From NCBI GenBank assembly GCA_930367205.1, contig OV884014.1:112109138-112173137 (forward strand): a stretch of 64,000 nucleotides of DNA, written 5' to 3'. Shown in pieces: positions 44,111 through 55,336 of the stretch; the first letter of the stretch is position 1; the number at the start of each line of letters is the position of its first letter. The position numbers and the translations under genes were made by a program. The stretch is from Acanthosoma haemorrhoidale (Eukaryota > Arthropoda > Insecta > Hemiptera > Acanthosomatidae). The notes beneath the pieces were generated by a model. That model did not search any database, was not told where the DNA came from, and saw only the letters and a program-made list of their open reading frames with translations.

Positions 44111-44865
44111 CTTGTTTTATTCCTTCCAGTCGTTCCGGAAATACAAATTGTTCGGGAGGTGGGGGGGGGGGGGTAAATGAGTGTCATAATACAAAATCCC
44201 CTACGCTTCAGACAAAGTTTCGATGAAGTCTGTTCTCGTTAACTCGTCTTTTGACAGTATTGACGATCCCCTCTGTACTCCTAATGACTGGCCACAACAA
44301 ACTCTAGCCAGGGATAGAGCGACAAGTCGCAGCGAGCGACCTCTAATCAGTGAGCGCTTCTGCGACATTTGTTATCCTGCCACTTCGCTAATTGTCTGGC
44401 CACAGACAGACATCGCACAGGCCCTCTGGTCCCTGCACCTATAAATTTCTGTTTCACTTCATCATTGAAATTTTCCTTTGGAGCATTGCTTGATTTCGAA
44501 AAGACGTGAAATATAATACTATCTCAAAACAAACGATTGAGGCTGATTATAACAGAAATATAATTACTTTGAAAAAATATATTAAAATAATGATTTTTCA
44601 CATATCTGGCGAATAAACGACCACGTTTCGACTTTCGATTGTGTCTGCATCGGGCCATGGCGAGAAGAAGGATAGTTTCGACTCTTTAACACATACAGTG
44701 CGCTGTGTACCAAAACGCTACACCCAAATAAATTTTATCAAAACAGCCCTTTTTCAAAAACCTATCAATCCGATTTCCCAACAAAAACATCAATTCATTT
44801 GCCTACTCACAGCTGAAAATAGCAGTGTACAATTTTTTTTTATTTTTTTTTATTATTTTTTTCCT
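44111..44865. other. No recognisable gene; unidentified GC-balanced frame
   Basis: A G run at 44,160-44,173. A 73-codon plus-strand frame at 44,223-44,444 (DWPQQTLARDRATSRSERP) lies in a GC-balanced patch and is not recognised. Confidence 0.3.
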
Positions 44866-45335
44866 GGGTCCCGTCCTCTGTAGCCTATACACCGTTGATG
44901 TCCCCTCTACCACCAATACCTTCTTGGCCACATTTTCAGATGACACTGGAGTCTTGTCATCCCACCCAGACCCCGACATAGCATCCCATAACCTTCAAAA
45001 ACACCTTGACGAGATCCAATCCTTTCAATCAAAAGGTCTAGCAATGGCCAGTCTCTCCAATCATGTCCTGAACGTCTGTGGCTCTCGCGCTCTTGGTCAG
45101 CCTCCACCGGCTCGTATCCGGTGATGCGGCTAACGGTTGGGGACTTTCCAGACTCCACTTCCTCTTTCGCATATGAAGGAGGTGACCACCATGTGGATTT
45201 AGGATCTGGGCTGTCTGTAAATATTGTATGAATGAGCGAGTAAATGATGAATTGTAAATATGGTATGAATGAGAACAATTATCACAATTACATATGGCCT
45301 AATAAGGCAGATTGTAATTTTAGCACAATAAAGAA
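44866..45335 (+). mobile_element. LINE-A copy 4 with internal deletion
   Basis: A plus-strand copy. It begins GPVLCSLYTVDVPSTTNTFLATFSDDTGVLSSHPDPDIASHNLQ..., which is motif B end and motif C (FADD changed to FSDD). After HLDEI the sequence jumps to QSFQSKG, a segment about 400 bp further downstream in the full element, and then into the 3' UTR (VLNVCGSRALGQPPPA). It ends with the conserved 3' hairpin (GGCCTAATAAGGCAG) and an AATAAAG end. Non-functional. Confidence 0.85.
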
Positions 45336-45555
45336 TTTCTTTTGTGCAGCATGGTGTATAATGCATGGAAGCTTGAGCATGAATACTTGACATGATTAGA
45401 TGGTGACTCTAATAGACATGTTGCGCCTGTGGTCAACTGGAGCACTTGACCAGCAAACAGCCCTCGCTTGCTCTGTAGTCCATGTTATTCCACAACTTCC
45501 AATAACGAGCTAACTTCTCAGCTCAAAGTTCGTTTTATAACTATAGTCAGCCGGG
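45336..45555. other. Spacer, nothing recognised
   Basis: No motif or repeat copy was seen. Confidence 0.35.
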
Positions 45556-45812
<257 letters not shown>

Positions 45813-46235
45813 GAGCGAGGATCCTAGTCCGTTCTACTTGACGGAGTTTCCAAATAAACCTTTCTGTAATTATCATCTGCGCACACTTGGCCAATTGTAA
45901 TATGATTTATTTTGTTACATGGTCCAGAATTTCTTGGTTTTGATTATCTGTGGGGAAAGCTAGATTTTACAATAGACCACTAACCAAAACTTTATAAACA
46001 TTTTAAGTAACATGAAGGTAGTATGGGTTGTTTTCTAAAATTTTGGTTAGCCTTAAATATTGAATATATATATATATATATATATATTTTTTTTAATCAG
46101 AAATCCTTTCGTTTTCACTCGTCTCTCTTATGTTCAAGTATGAAATGCAGCTCCCATTTGACTAAAATAAACAACTTCATAAAACATTTGAACGTCATCA
46201 TTAATGACTTAGTTAATAATATATATTCTGTATAG
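45813..46235. other. No recognisable gene
   Basis: Contains a TA microsatellite at about 46,064-46,087. Confidence 0.4.
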
Positions 46236-46325
46236 AATGAAAATTGTAAATTTGGTATGAATGAGATCATTTATCACAATTACTTATTGCCCAATTAGGC
46301 AGATTGTAATTTTAACGTAAAAAAT
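46236..46325 (+). mobile_element. LINE-A copy 5 (3' tail only)
   Basis: About 90 bp of the extreme 3' end (GGTATGAATGAGATCATTTATCAC...) including a TTGCCCAATTAGGCAG hairpin and the GATTGTAATTTTA end. This is a severely 5'-truncated insertion. Confidence 0.75.
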
Positions 46326-46802
46326 AAAATAATAATATATATACTCTATATCTAAGGACCAATTTCATGAAGTAAAATCTAGACAGAAATGGGTGAGCAA
46401 AATGCAAAAATACTAAGATTGAGACAAATCGCAAGGTATCGCAATAATATCGCAAGTAGCCCCAGGCTAATGTTTGAACTTGAAACCTCAACCAAGAACC
46501 TTGAGAGAAACTCTAAGATCAAACTGGACAAGTAAAATAGTTCGTTCTGATCTTGATTTTTTTTTTTTTTTTTTTAAATCTGAAATTATTGATATAATTT
46601 ATGATAAGCACTTTGTTTTTATTGTTTTCAGTTTAGTATCTAGCACTAAATGCTAATTATAAACGACAAACTGGAGTAATATTTCAAAACCTCTTAAATT
46701 GAGTTCATCAAATGAAGGAGATACGAGTTAATTGATAAAGCCATAACTTGTACACGAGGATTATCGAGCAGGTTAGAAATTAACTATAGTTCATCACAAG
46801 TT
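46326..46802. other. No recognisable gene
   Basis: AT-rich with a long T run at about 46,557-46,575. Confidence 0.4.
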
Positions 46803-47000
46803 CCGGTGACGCGGCTGACGGAGGAGCGTGGACTTCCCAAGACTCCGCTTACTCTTTCGCATGCGAGGGAGGTGACAACCATGTGGAACCATGTGGACTT
46901 GGGGGGCATCTGGGCTGTTTGTTATTATGGTATGAATGAGATCATTTATATCAATTACTTATTGCCTAATAAGGCAGATTGTAATTTTAGCACATTAAAT
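46803..47000 (+). mobile_element. LINE-A copy 6 (3' UTR)
   Basis: A plus-strand 3' UTR fragment (GACGCGGCTGACGGAGGAGC...) ending with TTGCCTAATAAGGCAGATTG and a short A-rich end. It contains a small duplication of CATGTGGA. Confidence 0.8.
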
Positions 47001-47034
47001 AAGTTAAATACAAAAACATTTCATCAAATGTATA

Positions 47035-47930
47035 GGCTGTCCCAGAATTAACGCAAGATTTGATTTAAATAGAAAACACAGTTTTTAGTAGTTATTATTA
47101 GTTTTGTTGTTATTTTTTTATTGAATTATAAAGTAAATAGGATAGGGTTATTTATGCAATAACACATCAGGCAAATGGCCTCCACCACTTTGCTGGCACA
47201 TACGCACTCTTTTGTCGAAATTTTCCATGACCATTTGGCATAAATGTGGTTGAATTTCGTTGATGCAGCGTTGAATTTCCTCTTTTAATGCACAGGTGGA
47301 TGTGGGCTTGTTGACATACGCCTTTGACTTCAAATTACCCCATAAAAAGAAATCTAAAGGTGTTAAATCACACGATCTAGGGGGCCAATTGTGATCACCG
47401 AAACGAGAGAGTACACGACCTGGAAATGTCTCATGCAGTATTTGAATTCTTTCATGGGCTATATGGCATGTGCCACCATCTTGTTTAAACCACATATTGG
47501 CCACATCAATATCATCCACTTTCGGCACAAAGAACTGTGTTTACGACGCGGAATTGATGTTCCTGGATTTTCAACAACACTCTCACGCACTGCTTCGATA
47601 TTGACATTCGAACGGCTTGTTTTTGGACGACCAGTGTGTTAAGTGTCTACAACTGATCCAGTCTCTCTACATTTTTCAATTAATCTCTTCACAGTTGATA
47701 AGTCAAAACACTATTCCGACCATATTTTGTATGAAATTTTCGAACTGCAGCCGCCAAACTTTCATTATTTTTGAGATAATGTTCAACAATAAAGAGAGGT
47801 TGTTCTCTCGTGTAACGCTCCATTTTTACTAACCCTAAACTGTCAGCTGTCAAATTGTTTTTAGGGTTGCCAGCACTTTACTGCACAAATGGCGGCAAAT
47901 TCAAATCTTGCGTTAATTCTGAGACACTCT
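47035..47930 (-). mobile_element. Deleted DUF4817-type Tc1/mariner element, copy 2
   Basis: Inverted orientation relative to 4,684-5,516. It is bounded by GGCTGTCCCAGAATTAACGC at the left and GCGTTAATTCTGAGACACTC at the right, and is about 896 bp long. It has the same N-terminal HTH region and the same central deletion junction (…ACACAGTTCTTTGTGCCGAA…) as copy 1, but keeps the full C-terminal coding region. The two copies therefore descend from one deleted ancestor. Confidence 0.88.
47148..47528 (-). pseudogene. Transposase C-terminal fragment (DUF4817 Tc1/mariner)
   Basis: A 126-codon open frame: DDIDVANMWFKQDGGTCHIAHERIQ (second catalytic aspartate in KQDG), HNWPPRSCDLTPLDFFLWG (third acidic position in the LTPLD segment), then CALKEEIQRCINEIQPHLCQMVMENFDKRVRMCQQSGGGHLPDVLLHK to a natural stop. 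The first ATG lies at the deletion junction, so it is not a real start. The HTH and the first catalytic aspartate are not in this frame. Inactive, but well preserved. Confidence 0.82.
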
Positions 47931-49080
47931 TTATTATCTAAGCACATCCCCAACCGAAGCACAGCTGGCAGTCGGAATCTGGCCTTCCGAAGTTATTTTT
48001 CGACGAAATCTATAAAACGGGCAGGCTAAATTATTTGGCGTGATACTGACCACAGTATCCCTACGACAGTTATTTGCAGAAACGTTATATATCCTATGAT
48101 TTAGATTATTTATATTTTTATTAATATTTATTTTACTTCACATCAGTAGGAATGGCTATTATCGGCCAAATTAAATGTTTAAGTAAAAGCCAATTTGCCC
48201 GAAGAACTTATACGTGTATTCATCCAGCTTCTTGCTTTATTCCTTCAAGTCGTACTCTTCGCGGGTTGGTCCGTCGAGATACAGATGGGTGAAAGGCACT
48301 TCAAACGGGTAATCTACGGCGTTGCACGATCTCCGTTAATTATTTGACTCATATTAGTATTCACTTGTATGTTTTTTTGCATTCCCCAGGCCACCTTGAT
48401 CGGCTGGCTTGTACTTCCTCCACGGATTGAGATCAAATTGATAAAACTATGAAACTGAATATACGATACTATCGGTGAAAGTAAAGCTTTAATAATAACT
48501 ATTATTCCCTTCCTTCTAATAAATAAAGTTATATTACACAATATCTCCTCTACAGATGACTGGGAAGCTCACGACCTCCGGGCTGTGGTAATAAGCGGTA
48601 TTTCACCATCCCCATGACGTCATTTATTTCTATCCTGCCCCTAAGCCGATATTTACGAAAGGTCGCATAAAGCATAATTTGGCGAATTATCAGCTGTGAA
48701 TAACGCTAATATATATATATATATACTTTTATGAAGAGTTATCTTGCAGTGGTGCCAACCTCAATAGCTCCATAGTTGTGCTCCAATTCGATAAAAATCT
48801 AGCGATTTATACAGGTTTGCCACCTTCTGAATCATTCCTATTGCTGGGTGAATCTTGTTTTTTCCTTTAATCCTCTTGTCTTCTGTGTGAAGGTAAAATC
48901 GTTTAGTAAATTTATGAAATAGTTCTCAGGGGTTACAGGCTACGTAGTGTGACGTCCTGTGTTTTCGAACCCGTTAGGCACATGTTTAATTTTTATTCGG
49001 CTGAATTATTTAGTGATACAATAATTATTTCAGGTTTTCTAAGAAATAAATTTGTATTTTATTAATTTTGAACAAAATTG
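47931..49080. other. No recognisable gene
   Basis: AT-rich to balanced. Short TA microsatellite at about 48,710-48,725. Short frames show no motif. Confidence 0.35.
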
Positions 49081-49084
49081 TATT

Positions 49085-49940
49085 CTTATAAAGCGTCTTC
49101 CAATAGGGACTTCCAAACTTTGACAGTTGATAGCGGACATATTGTTGAAGCTGCATCTGTCGAATTGGCTGTCATTTATTCAGTCTGTTTTACCAAATCA
49201 CTATGGGCGGATATAGCGTGCAACAACACGTGCAAATGATAAAATTGTTTTATCAATATGGGTGTTTTGTTCGGGCAACGTTCCGCGCACTTCGCCCATT
49301 TTACGGTCGCCATAACCGTCCTACCGAGAGGACTATTCGCAGGATAAATTTGAGTCCACTGGTTTAGTAAACATTCAACTAACACCCGTACGTCGTCGAG
49401 ACGCAAGATCTGCCGAAAGCATCGCCGCAGTCCGTGAAAGTTTTCAGGAAGAATATGAGGCAGTCGATTTCGCGTCGCTCGCAAAAACTCGGTCTTTCGC
49501 AGACCACAACTTGGTGAATTTTGGGACTTGTCAGTGACCAGGACTTGGGCCTGCACCCGTACAAAATTCAACTGACCCAGGCGCTGAAGGTAAACGACCA
49601 TAGACAACGACGTGTGGTCATCTCACGTGGAGGTGATGTGAACTGGCCACCGAGATCGTGCGATTTGACCCCGTTAGACTTTTTCTTGTGGGGTTTTCTT
49701 AAGTCGCAGGTCTATGCGAATAAGCCACAAATCACGGCGGTCCTCAAAGCCAACATAACCCATGCCATCGGTCAAATTCAGCCTGATTTATGCACCAGAG
49801 TCATGGAAAATTGGGCATTTCGGATGCCCGCCACCCAGCGAAGCCGCGGCGGACATTTGCACGATGTTATATTCCATACATAATGGCTTCGATAGGCCTT
49901 TCAAACGAATAAAAAATTTCTATGATATCTCACACACACT
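49085..49940 (+). mobile_element. Second DUF4817-type Tc1/mariner family, deleted copy
   Basis: A plus-strand relic of a related but distinct family. The 5' untranslated part (GGGACTTCCAAACTTTGACA...) leads to ATG 49,203. Terminal inverted repeats could not be aligned confidently, so the end points are approximate. Confidence 0.65.
49203..49883 (+). pseudogene. DUF4817 Tc1/mariner transposase pseudogene, internally deleted
   Basis: Conceptual translation starts MGGYSVQQHVQMIKLFYQYG, the DUF4817-type DNA-binding region, with FRALRPFYGRHNRPTERTIRRI. A second HTH region (ISRRSQKLGLSQTTTW) and HPYKIQLTQALKVNDHRQRRV follow. The next segment normally carries the first catalytic aspartate, but here the frame jumps to VNWPPRSCDLTPLDFFLWGFLKSQVYANKPQ, then DLCTRVMENWAFRMPATQRSRGGHLHDVIFHT and stop. 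Frameshifts lie near codons 55 and 105. So the N and C termini are present and the catalytic centre is gone, as in the copies at 4.7 and 47 kb, but with a different junction. Confidence 0.82.
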
Positions 49941-50340
49941 TTGTTTTATTTAAGTCTCAAGCATAGGAAGACCCAGAAAGAGGACATATGCAAGAATCAA
50001 ATAAATTTTAATTAGATTATTTTATCCAAGTATCAGAAACCTCGCCGTATATTTATCATTAAGATAAATTTTTTTTTCAACTTTCAAATCACCCAAAATG
50101 TTTTTAAATTAAAAAATTTTAAATGTCTTCCGTGTTAGTACAAATACCTAAAAAAAAAATAGAAATTTATTGAATTTAAGATGATGTAATGCGACACATA
50201 ATAAAATAAACTTTTATTTTACGATCGGTTGGTTCTTTGAGACATCTTTTATGTAAACAGCACCTTCGTTATTTATAAGCTCATCAAATCTGTGTAATGT
50301 TACACATTGCTACTTCTTCTTTTTCTTAGGTGACAATGTA
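49941..50340. other. No recognisable gene
   Basis: AT-rich, nothing recognised. Confidence 0.4.
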
Positions 50341-51130
50341 CGCCTTATTTTTTTACATTAAATTCAAACAGATAAATTTTTAACAAGTTTTTGTTTTTGA
50401 TCAATGATGTAATCACCCTCGTTATCAGCAATCTTTTGCCATCTAGTGTGCAAATTTTCAATGCCTCGTCGATATAAACCAATTGGTTTTTGAGAAAAAT
50501 ATCTGGAGATGGTATTTTAGACATCGTCCAAATTTTGAAATTTTTTGCCACTTAAAAAATGTAGCGATCGGAATAAATGGAAATCCGATATCGGGTGAGT
50601 GTAGTGGTTGAGGAAATACCTTCCATCCCAATTCATTAATTTTTTCCAGGGTTCTTGCGGGAAAAATAGGCCCAGTCGGGTCTTGCATTATCGTGTTGCA
50701 GAGCAACGCCTTTTTTTATTGACAATCGCTGGGAAATTTTCAATTAATGAATGATTTACTCGATCCAATTGTTCACTGTAAAGATCTGCATTCACAGTTT
50801 TTCCAGGTATCAGCGATGAACGACCACGCGAATACTACACCAAAACCGCAAAAGCGCCTTTTTGGAGTGTAAACCTGGCTTAGCTGTACTTCGTGCCGAT
50901 GCATGCTAAGAGATTTTTGGATTATCATAGAGGACCCATTTCCAAAGCCTTCACCAGATTTTTGATTGATTTTTTAACAATTCGGCATTGAACATGTTCA
51001 CACTAGATGGCAAAAGGTTGCTGATAACGAGGGTGATTACATCATTGATTAAAAAGTTAAACATTTATTTTTTGATTTTAATGTAAAAAAATAAAAATAA
51101 AAACGACATTACTTTCCGGTCTCCCTATTA
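50341..51130 (-). mobile_element. Rearranged mariner with both ends derived from the 3' end
   Basis: From 50,341 to about 50,990 the minus strand reads as a mariner-type transposase in broken frames: KWVLYDNPK, IMQDPTGPIFPARTLEKINELGWKVFPQPLHSPDIG (decayed DNARPH...HPPYSPD), TRWQKIADNEGDYI. From about 50,985 to 51,130 the same 3' end recurs on the plus strand (CACTAGATGGCAAAAGGTTG...GGTGATTACATCATTGATTA...) and continues to a terminus GACATTACTTTCCGGTCTCC. Thus the element is flanked by about 100-bp inverted copies of its own 3' end. Confidence 0.72.
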
Positions 51131-51175
51131 TTTTCTTAGTAAAGGTAATAACTATGGTTGGGTTGTACATAAATC

Positions 51176-51266
51176 AAAACTGATTAAAAACAAAACTTGT
51201 TATAAATTTATTTGTATTAAATGTAAAAAAAAAAAAAAAAAACGACATAGGTCACCCGCCCTACTA
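51176..51266 (+). mobile_element. Third mariner 3' terminus fragment
   Basis: Another piece of the same 3' UTR and terminus (GATTAAAAACAAAACTTG...AACGACATAGGTCACC) lies 45 bp beyond the preceding terminus in the same orientation. It has an expanded A run of about 18. Confidence 0.6.
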
Positions 51267-51937
51267 TTTTTCATTTCATTTCATTCTTTTTATAAATGTC
51301 AGTTTACCCTAAATAAATAATGAAGCACATTTCTAGCAAAGGCGAGACAAGAAATGTTCGTGAAAGACATTATAATATATATAAATATGGAATAATTTCC
51401 CCTTAAATCGAAAGTATTAACAAGTCATTAAATGGGGATTTTTCAAGCCGACTACATCGGGAAAAGTTCACCTTCACAAAGACAGGGCCTGTAAGCCTCC
51501 CAGTAGCTACATGACTCCCCTTGCCGCACACACTTGTCTCCCACCTCTCCACTTCCAGCTCAAAAACTCCATTAATATTAACGCGCTTATTTCATTAATA
51601 ATGCGCGGGGAAGTGAGCCAACAAAAGTTTTTTTGCGCTTTTGCTAAGCGACCTCTTGTGCTCGCTGCGCGGCATCGTCAGCGTTATTTTGCCAGCTTGG
51701 CCAGGAAATATTTTTGAATAATGTATAAAAGGTAGAAAAAACAACGTTTTAATTGACAGTTGAGGAAGTTTGGGATCGTTTATTTTTCAGTCGCACACTT
51801 CGACTGTTTCAGTAGCTTTCCACTTGTTAGCACATCTCACAAACTCACCGATTTGTTTTAATGTAATTATGGATTAAATTGTATTACTTTTAATGTATAG
51901 TAACACCATGAGTAGGCCTCACGTTAATATTTTGAGG
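51267..51937. other. No recognisable gene
   Basis: A 68-codon plus-strand frame at 51,511-51,717 is not recognised. AT-rich elsewhere. Confidence 0.35.
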
Positions 51938-52460
51938 TTGGCAAGAAAGTAATTTCGGTTTTTTAGTTCTTAAATATTTTTTTCTATACAAAAAATAAAC
52001 TTTAATCTTCCATTCTGTTCGATGACCTTTTGCCAGCTTTCTTGTAACTTCATGATCCCGCGCTCATAGAACTTGCGGTCCTTAGCAGCAAAAAACTCAA
52101 CCAAGTGCGATTTGAGGTCATCGTTATTACTGAAATTTTTACCGTTTTTAAGAAGTTTTGTAATAAATGATAATCCGATGGTGCAAGGTCGGGGCTGTAG
52201 GGGGGATGCGACATCACTACCCAACCGAGCTCCAATAGTTTCGTATGTGTTGCTAAAGATGTGTGAGGCCTCGCATTGTCATGGTGGAACCCAAATATCG
52301 AGCTTCTTAACAAGCCCAAGACGTCTTATATGATTTTTAATTGTTGTGTGTGATACATTTAACTGTTTTGCAATCTTTCGCACAGTTAAATGACGATTCG
52401 ATTCAATTATGGCTTTCTCCAGAACGAAATTTTGTAAACCAATTCTGACAAGTGCGTTCT
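51938..52460 (-). mobile_element. Deleted irritans-like mariner, copy 2
   Basis: The terminus TTGGCAAGAAAGTAATTTCGG at 51,938 matches the inverted repeats of the element at 6,042-6,681. The other end lacks a recognisable inverted repeat; it seems truncated near 52,460. Confidence 0.82.
51990..52460 (-). pseudogene. Mariner transposase pseudogene, centre deleted
   Basis: On the minus strand the N-terminal part reads IESNRHLTVRKIAKQLNVSHTTIKNHIRRLGLVKKLDIWVP, the second HTH plus the WVPHEL linker start. It then jumps to FHHDNARPHTSLATHTKLLELGWVVMSHPPYSPDLAPSDYHL (second catalytic aspartate in HDNARPH, third in SPDLAPSDYH) and finishes in another frame with the KFYERGIMKL end. The segment with the first catalytic aspartate is missing. 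A frameshift follows YHLLQNFL. Unlike copy 1 it still has the HTH. Confidence 0.85.
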
Positions 52461-52790
52461 GTTAAACAATGAACAGCATAAACTTCACATATCACATAAG
52501 AGGTTAAACCGATATATATAAACAAAATTTAAAAAAAATTCAAATAGACAGTTCACTTAACCAATCGCATGTTAGAGAGATGACATGAACTCAATAATAT
52601 AATATTTTGACTTATTGACTATTATTGAGAACCCATAGTCTTTATAAATATTTAAACAGACATGATTTGAGAGAATACAATTTATGCCACTAAATAAAAA
52701 TTTAATTAATCAGAAAAACGACATTATGTATCTAGTTAGATGTGAAACCTCTCTCTCCCGTGTGCTTTCAAAGAAAAAAAATCATTTTTT
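52461..52790. other. No recognisable gene
   Basis: AT-rich, nothing recognised. Confidence 0.4.
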
Positions 52791-52880
52791 GCATATTTTC
52801 ATGTACCTGTTTTATTTTTTGCATATTTTCAAGTGCCTGTTTTATTTTTTTCATATTTTCAAGTGCCTGTTTTATTTTTT
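52791..52880. repeat. Tandem repeat, 3 x 30 bp
   Basis: Three 30-bp units beginning GCATATTTTC, with a GTGCCTG core and a T-rich end. The 147-codon frame crossing it shows IFxCIFSSACF repeats that are simply the translated array. Confidence 0.93.
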
Positions 52881-53625
52881 TTTCAAACAAATATATATTT
52901 ATGACTTCAATTCCCAGAAAGTTGCAATAAAAGCTTTTTGTTTTATTTTTATTAAAATTCCGATAATTCTCTCATTCCCAACTCATAACAGCCTGCTAAA
53001 TCCACGCACTCATCTTCATTGTAAATACATTACGCATTATGAGAGGATGTTTAAATATGAGCGTATAGGGTCGAGGGTCGAAGCCAAAGTTTCCACGAGC
53101 CCGTGGATATTGATAGAGAAGAAGTAAAGTAGCCAAGACTTGATCTAAATGCAAATGAGATCGTCGAGACCTCGAGGTCACAACAATGGCCGTACCTCTA
53201 GCCCTCAGTGTGAGCTATTTTTCTTAGATAGGGCTTTCTCACAGATGGAGGCCGACGTTATTTCTTATACAAACACAAGAGATTTTTATTTTTGTTAAAG
53301 GAACGTCTGAATAAAATACTCACAAGCCCGTCATATTTTTGATATTATTCCAAAAAAATAATTTTATTCTATCGTAATTTATTTTTAAACAATGCACGAA
53401 ACTGAAAATGCACCATTACATCCCACTAATGGAATAGGGGCGAGGAACTGAACAATACTGCCTGGACCAGTCAACCGATTGACAGGGATTGTGTCAAACC
53501 CATCATGTTTAATCGCACACAGTATGGTTCACTTAGCAATATTGAACAGTACAATATGTGGTATGGGAAGGAGTAATAACGATTTAAACTTGGCTCTGTG
53601 AAAATCTATAAACATAAAACATCCC
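52881..53625. other. No recognisable gene
   Basis: AT-rich with a small GC-balanced part at about 53,060-53,230. No motif seen. Confidence 0.35.
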
Positions 53626-54393
53626 CACCCCATAGCCCCTTTAAATTTACAGATAATTATATATATAATCATAGATCCTCAGGCGAATCTATTTACAAAT
53701 TATTTTTGTATTTCCTGTAGCATCGCTACATTATATACAGGTTTTGTTATTATATAAAAATTATATAATGGAATGAACAAGTATAATGATATACATTATA
53801 CGTGACTGGACTAAACTGACTAATAAAGGTGATGGGGCTCACCTTTTTGATCAAACTTAAAACTAACTTGCATACTTATTCTTAACCTCATTTTTCCCTG
53901 ACAGTCTGTTGCCATCGATGCGGGAGGGGTGGTGGGGTCATGGTGTTAAACACTGCGTTTGTCAGGTGCTGCAACGAGTCAAAAAACTTAATGTGTCCCA
54001 TCGATGGCACACCAAGCAACGGGTGCTGGTCAGCGTTCTTTAACCTCTCGAGAGAGGTATGTTGGACCACTTTTCGCATGATTCCATCCTGGAAGTGTTG
54101 GAGACATTTGGCTGTATTGTCAGTCAAGTGGGTAAATAGCGGGGCACCGTACAGCAGAGCTGGTCGGAAGACACATTTATAGATCATCAATTTGAGACGA
54201 AGCGACAGGTTGGGTGAAGTTAGCAAGTGCGATAGCCTGTGTCGTAATTTTTCTATTTTATTACTAAAATGAGTATAGAAATGGAGATGCCTATCCATTT
54301 TTATAGCCAGATGGTGCATTGAGAAAGCTGGTGAGTTCTCTTGCCCTCCTATACCATATGATTTTGGCAAGGATTTTTTCCTCTTTCGGAGGG
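53626..54393 (-). mobile_element. LINE-C copy, best-preserved ORF end
   Basis: A minus-strand 5'-truncated copy with C-terminal coding sequence, stop, and the full 3' UTR with both conserved hairpins. The 3' end at about 53,630 (CATAGCCCC on the plus strand) has no clear A tail. Confidence 0.88.
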
Positions 54394-54409
54394 AATAAAA
54401 TATAAGCAC
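53888..54409 (-). pseudogene. Reverse transcriptase C-terminal fragment, LINE-C
   Basis: A 173-codon frame, the most complete LINE-C coding piece here: AIKMDRHLHFYTHFSNKIEKL, LTSPNLSLRLKLMIYKCVFRPALLYGAPLFTHLTD, KCLQHFQDGIMRKVVQHTSLERLKNADQHPLLG, HIKFFDSLQHLTNAVFN, PPPLPHRWQQTVREK and stop. The layout (YLGI-like strand, KLMIYK helix, RPALLYG, C-terminal helices) is that of the thumb and tail of jockey-clade ORF2. Compared with the other copies it lacks about ten residues (EFIRRR) before HIKFF. The catalytic palm is absent. Confidence 0.85.
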
Positions 54410-54703
54410 TTAAAATGAATATAATTATATAACCATCGGCGGTAAAAGCGAGAGAAGACTGGTCTCTTAATTTGATGTAGAGATTGGTTTTAAGAGTGAA
54501 AGTGGGAAGATATGTCGAGTTTTATATATTGTGTATATGTATGAGTTTGTAAATACTAATTATAGAGTTAATAGGTTAAGTATATTGTTGTCCATATTTT
54601 ATAATTTATAATTTGCTCGTGTACGTAAAGTTTAGTTTTAATCATATGTCCGTATTTAGAGTAGATCTGTAATGTACAACTTTATAGTTTATATATAGCA
54701 TTA
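54394..54703. other. No recognisable gene
   Basis: AT-rich, nothing recognised. Confidence 0.4.
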
Positions 54704-54708
54704 GTATC
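54704..54708. repeat. Target-site duplication (left) of solo LTR 4
   Basis: GTATC, repeated at 55,332-55,336. Confidence 0.85.
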
Positions 54709-55331
54709 TGTAGCGACCGCTAACTACATAAGTTAAATCACCCTATACTCTATTGCATATATATGGTAAGCAAAAGTAAATAACATAAACTAAATGTATT
54801 ATAGACAAATGTAAATAAACAAATATAAATCATTGTAAATGTGTTAAGCAATAAAAGACGGGGACCAATCAAGTAATCTGAGAAGGGTTAGCAGCTGGCA
54901 GTCATAAACATAATAACCCTTTTGGGGCCTCTCTACCTCCAGGAGGTAAGGGGTCGGGTAATTAAGCGTCGGCCATGGGTACATCACCACATGTGTGGGC
55001 AACCCCCAACAGCGGGCCTAGCACCCTTGCAGCCCCCCCCCCAGTAGAGAGGATACTTAAGGCAGGCTCCTGGCCCTGTTAATGAGTCTCTCGTAACCTT
55101 TACTCGGTGATGCTTGGTTTCCGCTCGAGCTCTGATAACTTGACTAATTCTTAATGAAAAACCTCTGTACCTCTTCTCTTGAACATAGTGCATTGTCGGG
55201 GCACATACCTATCATAAATGGAGTCAGATAGTAACGCCGTCCTGGAACGATTGTCCAGGCTATTAACTCGAACAATCCTCACTTGTCACCAGGGCTAGGG
55301 TGACCAGGCACCTCCTAGTGACAACCCGACA
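54709..55331 (+). mobile_element. Solo LTR 4
   Basis: A 623-bp LTR starting TGTAGCGACCGCTAAC and ending ACAACCCGACA, with a perfect 5-bp duplication (GTATC). The first 150 bp and last 130 bp closely match LTR 3; it lacks about 270 bp of the CTAAAAC...GATACCGAG block present in LTRs 2, 3 and 5. AGGATACTTAAGGC is a candidate promoter. No internal region is attached. The minus-strand 69-codon frame is incidental. Confidence 0.9.
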
Positions 55332-55336
55332 GTATC
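55332..55336. repeat. Target-site duplication (right) of solo LTR 4
   Basis: GTATC, identical to 54,704-54,708. Confidence 0.85.
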
